Below, piece by piece: positions 11,598-23,700 of a stretch of 64,000 nt of DNA (position 1 is the first letter of the stretch; the number at the start of each line of letters is the position of its first letter). Under the pieces are notes generated by a model. The model was not told where the DNA came from, searched no databases, and worked only from the letters and a program-made list of their open reading frames with translations. The stretch comes from Hirundichthys speculiger (Eukaryota > Chordata > Actinopteri > Beloniformes > Exocoetidae): NCBI GenBank assembly GCA_018398805.1, contig JAGFBZ010000365.1:124001-188000 (forward strand). The letters run 5' to 3'. The position numbers and the translations under genes are program-made.

Positions 11598-11818
11598 TGT
11601 AGTAAATGGGTTGTTTTACCAAATGTGACCACAAGGTGGTACCATACCTCCTTTGTTACTAACCAAGGGGCGTAGAGGTAGAGATCTACGGGTGCCTGTG
11701 AGTTCAGTTCAGAAACAGAGAAGTATCGCTGTACAGGTGTTGATTCAGAGTGTTCCAGTAAACGTTACGAAACCTGCAGTCCTGTGTCCGTGCATTCTTC
11801 ACAATTAAGGATATTACA
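11598..11818 (+). repeat. 5' LTR of gypsy element (221 bp)
   Basis: It begins TGTAGTAAATGGG and ends GGATATTACA. It differs from the 3' LTR at about five positions by eye (near 11682-11685, 11765, 11770 and 11795), roughly 98% identity. That points to an insertion older than the copia element nested in it, whose LTRs look identical. Confidence 0.93.
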
Positions 11819-12136
11819 TTTGGCGACGAGGAAACTGGTGAGCTTGGAAAACGCTGTTGGAGGAGAAAACAGCTTGAGAGTTCTACAACGCAGATTCTCG
11901 GCTGATGTCGGACCAAGGGGGAAGAACAGGAGCGGCTGGAGTATCCGTAGAAGTGTGAGGAGCTGACTTCCGGTGTAGCGACTGATGGAGTAGAATGCGC
12001 CTCTCTGAGTTTCTGCAACAACCGTACCAAATTTTGATTTAGGCACTCTTCTTGCATCTTTTTTTTTGTTTATTTTCGATGTGTGTTTTCCCTACCACTA
12101 AAACCTCGACTTAACGCCGACCTTTTACTAACGAAA

Positions 12137-13033
12137 ATGCCTCCAAAACAAGCAAAACTAGCTTTACAGCCTCCTACTCCACTCGCCCCATCCCCGCCTC
12201 GAAGTGGCTCCCCCTCGTGCTCGAACGGAGCTGCTAGCGGCTCTCCTCACCCAGACTTCAAGGCTGAGCTGCTCTCGTCACTCCGCGTTGAGATGGCGGC
12301 TATTTTCAAAACCGAGCTCCAAGCGGCCCTGACCGAGAATTTATCCAGCGTCAAGACCGAGCTACAGGCAGTGAAGTCGGAGTTATCTGACAGTATTGCA
12401 AACATTCAGTCCGATGTGTGTGCTCTGAAGGGCACCGTAGGCGAGATGGAAACAGCGCTTTCCTCCTGCTCTGACGACATTACTACCTTACAGGCTAAAG
12501 TGGAGCATCTGTCAAAAGAGCTGATGAGACTGGACAACAAATGCGACGACTTGGAGGCGAGATCTCGGCGCAATAACATACGGTTGGTGGGAATACCTGA
12601 GGATTTTTCCACCTCTTCTACTGCTACAGCCATCTCCTCTCTGCTCAAGGAGGCACTTAAGCTCGAGAAAGAGCCTCTCGTGGACCGTGCACACCATACT
12701 CTTCAGCCGAAGCCGAAACCAGGTGAGCGTCCCCGTCCCATAGTCACTCGTCTACACTACCATACGGACTGTGTGGATATACTACGTCGAGCCAGGGCCC
12801 AACAGCGGATCAAGACCGGAGACATCACCTTCTCTATCTTCCCTGACCACACTCCGAGGACGGCTCGTGCCCGAGCTGCCTTCAATGATGTTCGGCGCCA
12901 GCTCCGTGAGACACCTGGGATACGTTTTGGTCTGCTCTACCCGGCGCGCCTCCGGGTTACACACAACGGTGCAGAGAGGGAGTTTAAATCACCAGAAGAG
13001 GCTAGCGCTTTCATCAGGTCGCTACAGGTGTAA
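12137..13033 (+). CDS. LINE A ORF1 protein (RNA-binding, coiled coil)
   Basis: The open frame gives 298 residues from ATG 12137 (MPPKQAKLALQ). An upstream in-frame ATG at 12083 would add 18 residues, but the 12137 start gives the lysine- and proline-rich N-terminus typical of the family. Residues about 5-50 are low-complexity Pro/Ser. About 60-150 form heptad-like coiled coil. LEARSRRNNIRLVGIPE near residue 155 is the signature that opens the RRM-like domain of L1-type ORF1 proteins. The C-terminal domain ends in FKSPEEASAFIRSL. ORF1p trimerises and binds LINE RNA as a nucleic-acid chaperone in the ribonucleoprotein. No stop or frameshift was seen, although the partner ORF2 is broken. Confidence 0.85.
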   Translation: MPPKQAKLALQPPTPLAPSPPRSGSPSCSNGAASGSPHPDFKAELLSSLRVEMAAIFKTELQAALTENLSSVKTELQAVKSELSDSIANIQSDVCALKGTVGEMETALSSCSDDITTLQAKVEHLSKELMRLDNKCDDLEARSRRNNIRLVGIPEDFSTSSTATAISSLLKEALKLEKEPLVDRAHHTLQPKPKPGERPRPIVTRLHYHTDCVDILRRARAQQRIKTGDITFSIFPDHTPRTARARAAFNDVRRQLRETPGIRFGLLYPARLRVTHNGAEREFKSPEEASAFIRSLQV

Positions 13034-13251
13034 GGGATGCGCAACACTAATGAAGTGATTTTTCACAATTAATACTGACAGTTTTCACTGGGCGTATTCA
13101 ACGTCTGCACAGGTTGTGCTTGTTCTTTTTCTCTCTTTTTTTTATAAAATGATAATAATAATTATTATTATTTCATTTTTAAAATTTATTATTATTATTA
13201 TTTTTTTTTTTTTTTTTTTCCCTTCATGCAAGTGGTTTTCAGCTTGACTTA

Positions 13252-14449
13252 GGCTGAATCCCATTTCACCCCTTGGCCCTACCCCTTGGCCCTACCCCTC
13301 CGTTTTGCGCGTTCATGTGGAGGGGTAGGGGTGTCCCAATTCCCATTATGACGGAGGGGTAGGGCCAAGGGGTAGGGCTATATACCCCTCCAAACGGAGA
13401 TTTTTCCGAGGCACACTCCAAACGGAGGGGTATGACATATTTAAGTATTTTCTCCATGAATAAAGTTCGAAAATGTACGAAAACCTATTTGTTGTCTATT
13501 TTAACATTGTTTCAATGTGTAGTGGTCATTTTCCTCGTAAAAAATCCGCCGAAAAAAAATCGATAGTAGTCGAGGCGTCAGTTACGTGGTTACCGTTGCT
13601 AGAGTGGATGCTGCCGGCAGCCCTGATGATAATCTACAGTGATAAAGTTATCAATATAACTTCCGATAACGTTATTAATAATAACGTCGGCAACCTCGCC
13701 GAAGTTATCGATAGTGATTCATTCCTCCTCCTTCATTCCTCCGTCTAGCAGCAGACAACCGTAAAAACATCCCAATAGCCCACGCAACAGAGATTATCAC
13801 AGCGGCAGACGCAACAGGAAATCAACCCACTAATGTTGTGTAATTAACAAGGAGACAGTGGTGTTTCTGCCTTAAGAAATGTTGCAGATATCATTGTGAA
13901 AATCGCCGTTAACGTCAAAACGGACATTAGACATTAGACGGACATTAGTAATTAGAATACTTCCGTGTGTCAGATCGTCAGTTATCCAATGGGACTGATG
14001 CTCTCAGCGGCTTGAAACGACGCGGCCGGGTTAATGTGTTGAAATGAATGGAAGGCTGGAGCGCTCGCTCTGAGCGTCAAATATCGACTCGGATGGAATT
14101 ACATTAGAATCTGTTCAGAGCCCGCTGCGTCGGTGCTTAGACGCTGAGGGCGACCTTGTGAGTCAGAAACTGACGCCGAAGGGCCCTGACCAAGCGTCGG
14201 TTTTCGACGAGCTGGGAGTGAGACTGTGTTGGCAGACGGCATTTTTTCCTGAGATCTCCGGCAAGCGCTTGTCGCATCTGGTTACGTAAGAGGCAGCGGC
14301 GACTACTGATGACGTATGCGATTGTCGAAGGGGTGTCCCAATTCGGAGGGGTTGACTTTCGGCCCTACCCCTTGGCACTCCGTTTCCAGGGGTAGGGCTA
14401 AGGGGTAGGGCTAAGGGGTAGGGGTAGAAAAGAGAAATGGGATTGGGCC
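13252..14449. mobile_element. PIF/Harbinger-like non-autonomous element (1198 bp)
   Basis: It sits between ORF1 and ORF2 of LINE A. TTA is duplicated at 13249-13251 and 14450-14452. Inverted ends are GGCTGAATCCCATTTC and, from the right, GGCCCAATCCCATTTC (14 of 16 matching). Both subterminal regions carry repeated GGGGTAGGG/CCCTACCCC motifs. A 3-bp TTA-type duplication and GGC ends fit PIF/Harbinger. The only open stretch (13473-13748, 91 codons) resembles nothing I know and is probably chance. Confidence 0.8.
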
Positions 14450-14771
14450 TTAGACTTGATTAGTGCCTTGTTGTTAAATGTTGCTAGATTTGCAGGAGCT
14501 CAAACCGAAGCCTGACTGTTACTATTGGTCAAAAAACCGTAAGTGTTTGTTTTGGGGATTTTACTCCTTGTGGAGTTTGCACTGGGTTCTCCATCGTTTG
14601 GGGATGGAGTCGTTGTAAGTGCAGTGGGTGGGAGTGGGAGGGGGGTGGGGGGGTTGCAAGTGTTTTATATGTCTTTTTTTTTCTTTCCTTTCTCTCTCTC
14701 TTTTTTTCTTCTTTTTCCTTTCTCCTTTGGGGTCCACATTCTATCTATTTCTACATCTGAAAACTTAAGAA

Positions 14772-17700
14772 ATGGCCTCAAATTCTGGTATTTCTGATAC
14801 TTCGCATATTGGGTCTTCTGTTAGGTTTTTGAGCTGGAATATTAAAGGCATGGGGAGTCCAATTAAAAGATCTAGGATTTTTGCACATTTGAAACATCTT
14901 AAAGCTGATCTAGTGTTTCTACAGGAAACCCACATGCGCACCAAAGATCAGGTCAGACTTAAATGTCCCTGGGTTTCTGAGGTGTTTCACTCAAATTTCA
15001 ACTCTAAAGCCAGGGGGGTTGCTATTTTAATTGGTAAGTCAATTCAGTTTTCAGCTTCTAAGGTTATTTCAGACAAAAATGGCAGATATTTAATTGTTAC
15101 GGGTGCACTATTTCATGTTTCTGTTTTATTACTTAACATATATGCCCCTAATTTCGACGATCCGCATTTTATGAATAAGCTTTTTGAATGTCTTCCCTCA
15201 TTGAATAACAATCTCCTTATAATTGGAGGGGACATGAACTTCGTAATTGATCCTAACTTAGATCGCTCTAACCCACGTACTCTGACCCCATCATTAATGT
15301 CCAAATCTCTTTCTGATTTTATGTCCAAAAATGGTTGCATTGATCCTTGGAGATTTTATAACCCTCACACCAAGGATTATTCCTTCTTTTCACAGATGCA
15401 TCAGTCTTTCTCTCGGATAGATTATTACTTTATTGACGCTAAATTAATTCCTAAAGTACTTGCTGTTAATTACCACCCTATTGTTATTTCTGACCATGCC
15501 CCTCTTTCTTCAGATATTCAGTTTTCCTCACAACCCTGATATTCAACACCTTGGAGGCTCAACTCATTACTTCTTTCTGATGATAAGTTTAATAAATTTA
15601 TTTCAGCTAAAATTGATGACTTTATTGCTATAAATAAAAATGATACGGACCCAATCTCATGCTCCTTGCTCTGGGAATCATTAAAAGCATACTTACTGGG
15701 ACAAATAATTTCCTACTCTGCTCATTTGAACAAAACCCGTAAAGCAAAATTGCTAGAACTCTCTATTAACATTGCTAAATTAGACCAACAACTTACTATC
15801 TGCCCTTCTCCCAGTTTACGTAAACAACGTGTTGAGCTGCAGACTGAATTTGATTTAATCACCACTAATGACGCAGAGCGACTTCTTTTACGATCACGCG
15901 CCACTTATTATGAACATGGTGATAAGGCAAGCCGTCTTCTAACTCATCAGCTACAACGCCAGGCAGCCTCACGTATGATCCCCCAGATAAAAGATTCTTC
16001 AGGCACACTGCATAGAGATCCCACTACCATTAATTCTGTTTTTCATTCATTCTACTCCTCTTTATATAAATCTGAATCTCCACCTGACTCTACTGAAATG
16101 ACGTCGTTCCTAGATAGCCTCAATTTCCCTGTAATAAACCCAGATTCTGCTAAAGAACTTGATTTACCATTATCTGTAGAAGAAATTACTCTTGCCATAA
16201 GAAACATGCAAAATAACAAAACTCCTGGTCCTGATGGATTTTCAGTCGAGTTTTTTAAGAGATTTCAGGATAAATTGTCCCCATTACTGCATGCAGTGTA
16301 TAAGGAATCACTACAACATGGTATTCTCCCTCCCACTTTAAGACAAGCCTCCATAAGCCTCCTCTTAAAAAAGGATAAAGATCCAGTACTCTGTAGCTCC
16401 TACAGACCTCTTTCATTAATAAACGTGGATGCTAAGATCCTTGCGAAAGCTTTGGCACACCGCCTGGAAAATATTGTACCAACTATTATTTCTCCTGAGC
16501 AAACTGGATTTGTTAAGGGGCGGCAGCTGTTCTTCAATGTCCGTACTCTCTTAAATATTATCCACTCTAAAACTACCACAGCAACACCCGAAGTAGTGAT
16601 CTCAGTTGATGGTGAAAAAGCATTTGACAGAGTCGAATGGGACTATTTATTCACTATACTAAGGAAATTTGGGTTTGGAAATATCTTCATTTCTTGGATA
16701 CGTCTCCTCTATACATCCCCACAAGCTAGTATCTCCACCAATAACATCCGATCCAATTTTTTCACTCTTGCCCGTGGCACCAGACAGGGGTGTCCTTTAT
16801 CTCCCCTATTGTTTACACTAGCTATAGAGCCTCTGTCAATCTTTCTGAGGTCCTCATCCATTTTTACTGGGATTTCACGATTAGACACAGAATTCAAGTT
16901 ATCTCTTTATGCTGATGATTTATTGCTGTATGTGTCAGACCCTGTCCTTTCTATCCCCACAATTTTATCTACTTTTCAGAAATTTGGATCATTTTCAGGT
17001 TATAAAGTAAATATCGCTAAAACTGAATGTTACCCTGTCAATGCTTCAGCATTACAGCTCAGTCTGACATCCCTTTTAAATTGAGCATATCTGGATTTAG
17101 GTATCTAGGGATCAATGTAACCAGAACGCTAAACTCTCTTTTTTCTGCTAATTTCATGCCTTTGATGTCTGAAATTAAATCTGACTTCCAAAGATGGAGA
17201 AACTTACCTCTCTCGTTAATTGGAAGAATTAATATCATTAAAATGAAACTATTTCCCATTTTTTATGGTGTGGGAAGACACCCAGGATCCGCAAATCCAT
17301 ACTTCAGAGATGTAAATTCAATGGTGGATTGTCACTCCCAAATTTTCAACTGTATTACTGGGCAGCACATGTCCACAAGATTTCATTTTGGTTCAAAGCA
17401 ATTGATCTGCCATGGTGTCATTTAGAGGCACAGTCCTGTGTTTCATCCTCCCTAACTGCTTTACTTACCTCTTCCATCCCATCCAGCCCCTCTGGCTTTA
17501 CAAACAACCAAGTGGTTCGCTCCACACTCAAAATTTGGTACCAGTTCAGGAGGCACTTTAAATTTAATTCAGCATCCACCTTAGCTCCTTTATTGAGAAA
17601 CCACTTATTTCAACCTGCATTTGCAGATTCAACTTTTCTTACATGGCATAATAAGGGTCTGAAATGTTTCAAAGACCTATACAAAGATGGTATTTTTCGC

Positions 17701-18514
17701 AGCTTTACAGATCTTTCAGGGGAATTTCATCTCCCACCTTCTCATCTCTTTCGTTACTTTCAAATTAGATACTGTGTTAATGTTTTGTTTCCAGCTTTTC
17801 CCTCATTACCACCAAGTCTACAGTGGGAGGAGCTTCTAAGCCATGACCCACTTCAGAAATCACTCATCTCTAAAGTTTATAATGAAATCCTGTCTTTTGA
17901 TTCCTCTCCATTTACTAAAGTCAAGACTGCTTGGGAACAAGAATTGGGTCTGAATTTGGATGATGATTGGTGGGACACTGCCGTTAACAATTTATACCAG
18001 CTCAACCTGTGCTCGTCTCACACTTATACAGTTCAAAGTATTGTTTAGAGTTCATTATTCAAAAACTCGATTGTCACAAATCTATCCCAACATCACTGAC
18101 AATTGCGACAAATGCCATGCTACATCTTGCAATTTATCTCATATGTTTTACTCTTGCCCGTTGCTTTCCTATTTCTGGCAGAATTATTTTGATACCATGT
18201 CAAAAATATTCTCAATGACCATAAATGTCTCTCCTCATGTCGCTATATTTGGGCTCCCTAAAGACCATAACAGATTTTCTTCTATACAATTAGATATATT
18301 AGCTTTTACCTCTTTATTGGCGAGGCGCCACCTTCTTTTCAACTGGAAGTCAACTAAAGCTCCCTCTAGCACCCAGTGGCTTAACAGCACAATGTCTTTT
18401 CTACAGTTAGAGAAGATCAGATATTCAGTGAAAGGTAACTCTGATAAATTTTATAACAAGTGGCTTCCCTTTTTATCATTCTTTCACTCTCTTCAATCTC
18501 TGCCTCCTGATTGA
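14772..18514 (+). pseudogene. LINE A ORF2: endonuclease, reverse transcriptase, C-terminal zinc domain
   Basis: The AP-type endonuclease runs from 14772: LSWNIKGMGSP, FLQETHM, IIGGDMNFV and IVISDHAPLS. TGA at 15537-15539 interrupts it, and the same frame then continues to 17084. RT motifs are [62 protein letters not shown] and LYADDLLLYV. Frameshifts follow near 17060 and 18040, and a likely small deletion lies near 17270-17330. Late C-terminal sequence includes CDKCHATSCNLSHMFYSCP, a zinc-binding C-terminal motif of this family. Domain order and the WRLN linker fit L1/Tx1 rather than L2 or RTE. The protein would nick DNA and prime reverse transcription at the target, but this copy is dead. 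Confidence 0.88.
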
Positions 18515-18895
18515 TTGGCCCCCACCCTTTTTTTCTTTTTCTTAATATCTTTATTATTATTGATTTTTTATATTAGCCTATCCTCTTCTTTTCTTTTCTT
18601 TCCTTTCCATTAATTTATTTATTTTATTATTATTATTTTTTTTAATTTATTTATTTACTTTTCTTTTAAACACCCATAACTATTTGTTCTCCTTTGGTTC
18701 TTGGACCTGATTTTATCTTGCCTACAACTTGCTCTGATGCTTCATCACTGCTCCATTGACCAATGTTACTGTATTGTTTACTTGTTTGTCTATTTGTTCA
18801 TGAAAATACCAATAAAAATATATATATAAAAAAAAAAAGAAGTGTGAGGAGCTAACAACACTGAAGCTGCTCCACCACCACCTAACAACACAGAA

Positions 18896-19779
18896 ATGGC
18901 TGCGTCCATGGTAGGAACTCTGACAGCTTTCGACAGTCAAACGCAGACTTGGGAGGAGTATTGCGAAGTCTTGGAACATTTTTTTGAGGCAAATGGAATT
19001 GATGACGCAGGAAGAAAGCGCGCGATATTATTGAGCTCAGTGGGTAACAAGACGTACAGTTTAATGAGGAACTTGTTAAGCCCAGAGAAGCCGGGTGATA
19101 GGACATTTGCACAATTGACTGAGTTACTCCAATCACATTACAACCCAAAGCCCAGTGAAATAGTCCAGAGATTTAAGTTTAATTCGAGGACAAGAGCGGC
19201 AAATGAGACTGTGTTAGAGTATGTGGCTGTGTTGAGGGAGCTGGCAAAACATTGCAATTATGGAGACAAGCTGAAGGAGATGCTACGCGACAGGCTCGTG
19301 TGTGGAATAGCAGATGATCGCATGCAAAGGACGTTGTTGGCGGAGACTGGACTGACGTTCGACAAGGCGTTGGAACTGGCACAATCCATCGAGGCGGCGA
19401 ACAGAGATATACGGGACTTGCAAACAAAGATGTTGGAAAATACGGTGAACAAAAATGCAATACCACAGTCAGTGCATAAAGTGTATGTTAAACCTAAATG
19501 GCAGAACAAGGGTGGTCCAGTAACTGTTATAGGTGTGGGGGTGAACACCGGGCACGAGACTGTTGTCTTCTCAATGAAAAATGCCATGGGTGTGGAAAAA
19601 AGGGCCACGTGAAGAAGATGTGCAGGTCTGCACCTCCCACCGGTCAACAGCAGCAGGTTAAGGGGGTAGGAAAGAAAAAGAAATGGCAAAGAAAGAAAAA
19701 AGTCAGTACACACATCATGTGGAGGAGTCCCCTGATCCACAATCCAGTGAGGAAGAGGTGTTTTCAATGCACAACCTAA
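18896..19779 (+). pseudogene. Gypsy gag with two CCHC knuckles, frameshifted
   Basis: Gag opens at ATG 18896 (MAASMVGTLTAFDSQTQTW). It carries a Retrotrans_gag-type capsid region (YCEVLEHFFEANGI, LLSPEKPGDRTFAQL, RFKFNSRTRAANETV, LAKHCNYGDKLKEMLRDRLV). Near 19500 the frame shifts by one, and the nucleocapsid is in the next frame: CYRCGGEHRARDC and CHGCGKKGHVKKMC, followed by a lysine-rich tail. In the family gag forms the particle and the knuckles bind genomic RNA. The frameshift may be a lesion rather than programmed, since related elements usually keep these domains in one frame. Confidence 0.85.
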
Positions 19780-19789
19780 AAGGCTCAAA

Positions 19790-20436
19790 ATGACAAAAGT
19801 TGACCCCATTACCACACAGTTAGACATAAATGGACACAGTGTGAAATTCGAAGTGGATACAGGCTGTAGCGTTACTGTCCTGACAAAGACTGACAAGTCT
19901 TTGTCAGTCTTTGTCTGGCAAGTTGTGGACTGCTGGAAATGCACAGGAGCTACAGAACTGCTCGTTGACCCTGAAAACATACACAGGCGAACAAGTCGCA
20001 ACCCTAGGGACAGCCAATGTAACAGTAACTTACCAAGACAAAGTCAAGCACTTACCAATAGTCGTGGTAGCAGGCAGCGGACCAAACCTGCTCGGCCGCG
20101 CATGGCTCAGGGAGTTGGACATGAACTGTGTATATGTCAATAAGCTGGAACAACCTCAGCTAACTTTGCCGATGGTGCTAAAGCAGAATGAAGAGGTATT
20201 TAAGGAGGAACTGGGGACCTGGACAGGCCCACCAGCCAAGATAGATATACATAAAAGAGGATGTGGCGCCAAAGTTTTACAAGCCCAGGCCTGTACCCTA
20301 TGCCATGAGAAAGAAAGTGGAAATGGAACTAGAGAGGCTCACCAAGCAGGGCATAATTGAGCCAGTAAAGTTTTCAGAGTGGGCAGCACCAATTGTGCCT
20401 GTGTTAAAGCCTGACAATTCAGTGCACATTTGTGGA
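19790..20436 (+). pseudogene. Gypsy protease and start of reverse transcriptase
   Basis: The protease motif FEVDTGCSVTVL lies near 19850-19885, and the later LLGRAWLREL motif near 20085-20115 is in another frame. Between them is a foldback duplication (19882-19915) that coincides with the frame change. The N-terminal RT region follows (KPRPVPYAMRKKVE, KQGIIEPVKFSEWAAPIV) and is cut at 20436 by the copia insertion. RT resumes at 24874 in register once the copia element and one GTGGA copy are removed. Confidence 0.85.
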
Positions 20437-20549
20437 TGTTGAAGTTTCAAGTGGTTGTTTATTAACTGAACTGCGGTTTTTTACAGAGTACCACTAGGTG
20501 ACAGCATTACACATCTTGACCTGCATTGTCAAATTACTGTATTACAACA
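20437..20549 (-). repeat. 3' LTR of copia element (113 bp)
   Basis: Plus-strand termini are TGTTGAAG and TACAACA. It is very short for an LTR but has TG/CA ends. It matches the other LTR with no difference seen. Confidence 0.95.
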
Positions 20550-20781
20550 CTCCCACTTAATTTTACAATTAACTTACCAGTATGTCCTTTTACTAACATA
20601 AATCACTTAGGAGATGTATTAAACTTAGACTCTTCTTAGACCATAAGACTTCCTTTTAAACAAAAAATAGCAAGATATTTAATTTACATTAAATTCCTTT
20701 TTCTTTTTCTATCTTGCTTACCAATAGTCTCACTTTAGGCTCTATCAAACAATAGTAAACATTAGCCTACACTTAACAGAA

Positions 20782-23700
20782 TTACACAGCGCAAAGTCCA
20801 ATCTCTCTCCTAAGATATTCAAACTTCTGCTTTACTAATGGCTTGGTCAAGATATCTGCCTTCATATCCTCTGTTGGACAGTATTGCAGTTGAATCTGTC
20901 CATTCTGCACACATTCACGAATGTAATGATAACGAATGTCTATGTGCTTTGTTCTTGAATGATCAACTGGATTCTTGGCTATGGCAATAGCTCCTTGGTT
21001 GTCTTCCAGAATCACAGTTGGCGTAGCATCCATTCCGAGATCACTCAGGAGTCGTGTAAGCCAGGTACATTCTTGTGCTGCCTGGCTGAGAGCAACGTAT
21101 TCTGCTTCAGCTGTTGATAGTGCAACAGTATTCTGTTTCTTGCTGAGCCAGCTTATTGCTCCTCCACCGAGTAGGAAAACATTCCCGGTTGTAGAACGAC
21201 GATCATCCTGATCTCCTGCCCAGTCAGCGTCTGAGAAACCAACTAAAGTTTCAGACTCTGACTGCTGGTACTTGAGAGCGAGGTTGATAGTACCTTTCAA
21301 GTAACGAAGTATCCTCTTCACAGCTGTCATGTGTGCAGTGTTTGGTTTGGCGTTGAACTTTGACACAGCGCTCACTGCTTGTGCTATGTCTGGCCTGGTT
21401 GCCATGGCTGCATATAGCAGGCTCCCTACTATTGACTGATAGGTACCTTGGTTCACTGGGTTACTGACACCATCATCCTTTTGTAACTTCACATTTGCAT
21501 CAGCTGGGGTTGTGACTGGATTTGCTTTATCCATCCCATACTTTTGAAGAACAGCTTCAATGTAATGCTTCTGGTGAAGGTACACACTGTTGTTTGTCTT
21601 GTCTTGAATGACTGAGATGCCCAGTATGTAAGACAGCTCACCCATGTCTTTCATCTTGTATCTCTTCTTCAGAGCATCTTTCAACTCAGTCATGCTCTCC
21701 AGTGACTCTGTGATCAAAATCAGATCATCAACATAGACAGCTAATATCTCTAGCTCTTGTCTAGCTCTCACAAACACACAGGGGTCTGATGTGCTCTGGT
21801 TGAATCCAATGTCTTTCATGAACTCTGTGAAAGTCTTACTCCAGCAGCGAGGGGACTGCTTAAGGCCATAGATTGACTTCTTGAGCTTGCACACCAAGTG
21901 CTCTTGACCTGTTTTAATGTACCCATCCGGTTGCTCCATGTAGATTTCCTCCTCCAAATGTCCATTCAGAAATGCAGTTACAACATCCATCTGGTGAACA
22001 TGCAGGTTGTTCTGAACAGCAAAGGACAGCAAGGTACGAATTGAGCTGAATCGTACAACAGGTGAGAAGGTTTCATCATAGTCGACGCCATAATTCTGTG
22101 AGTAGCCCTTGGCAACAAGTCTACACTTGTATCTCTCCACTTCTCCATCACTATGGTGCTTGACCTTGAACACCCATCTCGAACCTATTGGCTTTCGATC
22201 TTTTGGCAATTCCACCAAGTCCCAAGTCTCATTCTCAAGCAGGGACTCGTACTCTAAATCAGCTGCTTCCTTCCACTCTTTTGCATTAGAGCTCATCATT
22301 GCTTCCTTCATTGTACTTGGTTCTTTCACACTACAGACATTTGCATAATGTTCAACAGTCACTATGTCTGCAAATTCCTCATAGCCATACCTTTTTGGGG
22401 CTTTTCTGATTCTCCCACATTCTCTCGGGGCTTGAGTGACTGGTGTCTCATCAGCTGTTGCTCCTCTCTCATCAGGACCACTGTCAGCATCACTGTCTGA
22501 ACAAGACACTTCCACTTCCTGTTTCCAGTCAAAGTCATACTCATTGAAGATGACGTCACGGCGAATCAGAATCCTCCTTTTCTCCTCATCAAACAGACGG
22601 TAACCCTTGGCATTGTTGGCATATCCCACGAAGCGAAGTTTCACCGCTTTCTTGTCCAGCTTTCGCCTCTCTACCTCTGGAACATGTGCATATGCCACAC
22701 AGCCAAACACTCTCAAGTGACTGATGTTTGGTTTTCTGCCACTCCATCTCTGGTAGGGGGTCTCTTGCTTCAAAACTGATGTGGGCAGCCTGTTCTGCAA
22801 GTAGGCTGCTGTTGCTACAGCCTCTGCCCAAAACATTTTTGGCAGCTTTGCATGAGACAGCATACTCCTTGCTGCTTCAACTAAAGTCCGATTTTTTCTT
22901 TCAGCTACACCATTTTGCTGTGGTGTATGGGGTACTGACATTTCATGGTGGATGCCTTGAGCTTTCAGGTACTCCTGAAATTCTTTCGATGTGTATTCCC
23001 CACCGTTGTCTGTTCTCAGTCTTGTCACTTTTTGTCCACACTCATTGGAGAAAGTTCTCTCAAATTCTTTGAACTTGCTTAGTACTTCACTTTTCTGCCT
23101 CATGAAGTATACCTTGCAGCATCTAGAGTAGTCATCAATGAATGGCACAAAATACTTTGCTCCACCTATAGATTCAGTCTGCATGGGACCACAGACGTCA
23201 CTGTGAACTAGTTGCATCTTGCGCTTTGATCGGATTTCTCCCACTGACTTGAATGGTTTTCTAGACAGCTTGCCCTCCACACACGCTTCACAGAAGGCGT
23301 TCTCTTTTTCAGCAGAAAAGTCCATTCCACTCACTAGAGGTTTCACCTCCTTCAGCCTGGTGGTGTGACCTAGTCGTTGATGCCATAGACTGGCTGCAAC
23401 TGATGCACTTCCTGCTGTATGAGAGGGTGAGACACTACCCATCACATCCAGCTGATATAATCCATCTGCTCTTTGTGTTCCCATTCCTCGAAGATCTCCA
23501 TCTTTTCCACGTATGTAGCATCGGTTCCTCTTGAACTGCACTGTATTTCCTTTTTTCGTGGCTGCTCCCACTGAGAAAAGATTTCCGGACAGCTTGGGAA
23601 CATACAGCACATCATACATTGTGACATCTTTGACCTCACTAATTTTGAAAGTCATTTTCATTTTTACATTTCCGAGTCCTTGGGCATCGACTACTCTGCC

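Larger units (their letters stand above)
11965..18837 (+). mobile_element. L1/Tx1-like LINE A inserted in the gypsy leader
   Basis: The 16-bp target duplication AGAAGTGTGAGGAGCT occurs at 11949-11964 and 18838-18853, and the element ends in an A-rich tail. It contains ORF1, a Harbinger-like insertion, ORF2 and a long pyrimidine-rich 3' UTR. Without the Harbinger-like element it is about 5.7 kb, apparently full length starting GACTTCCGGTGTAGC. It shares orientation with the gypsy host. Its ORF2 carries one nonsense codon and at least two frameshifts. Confidence 0.92.
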
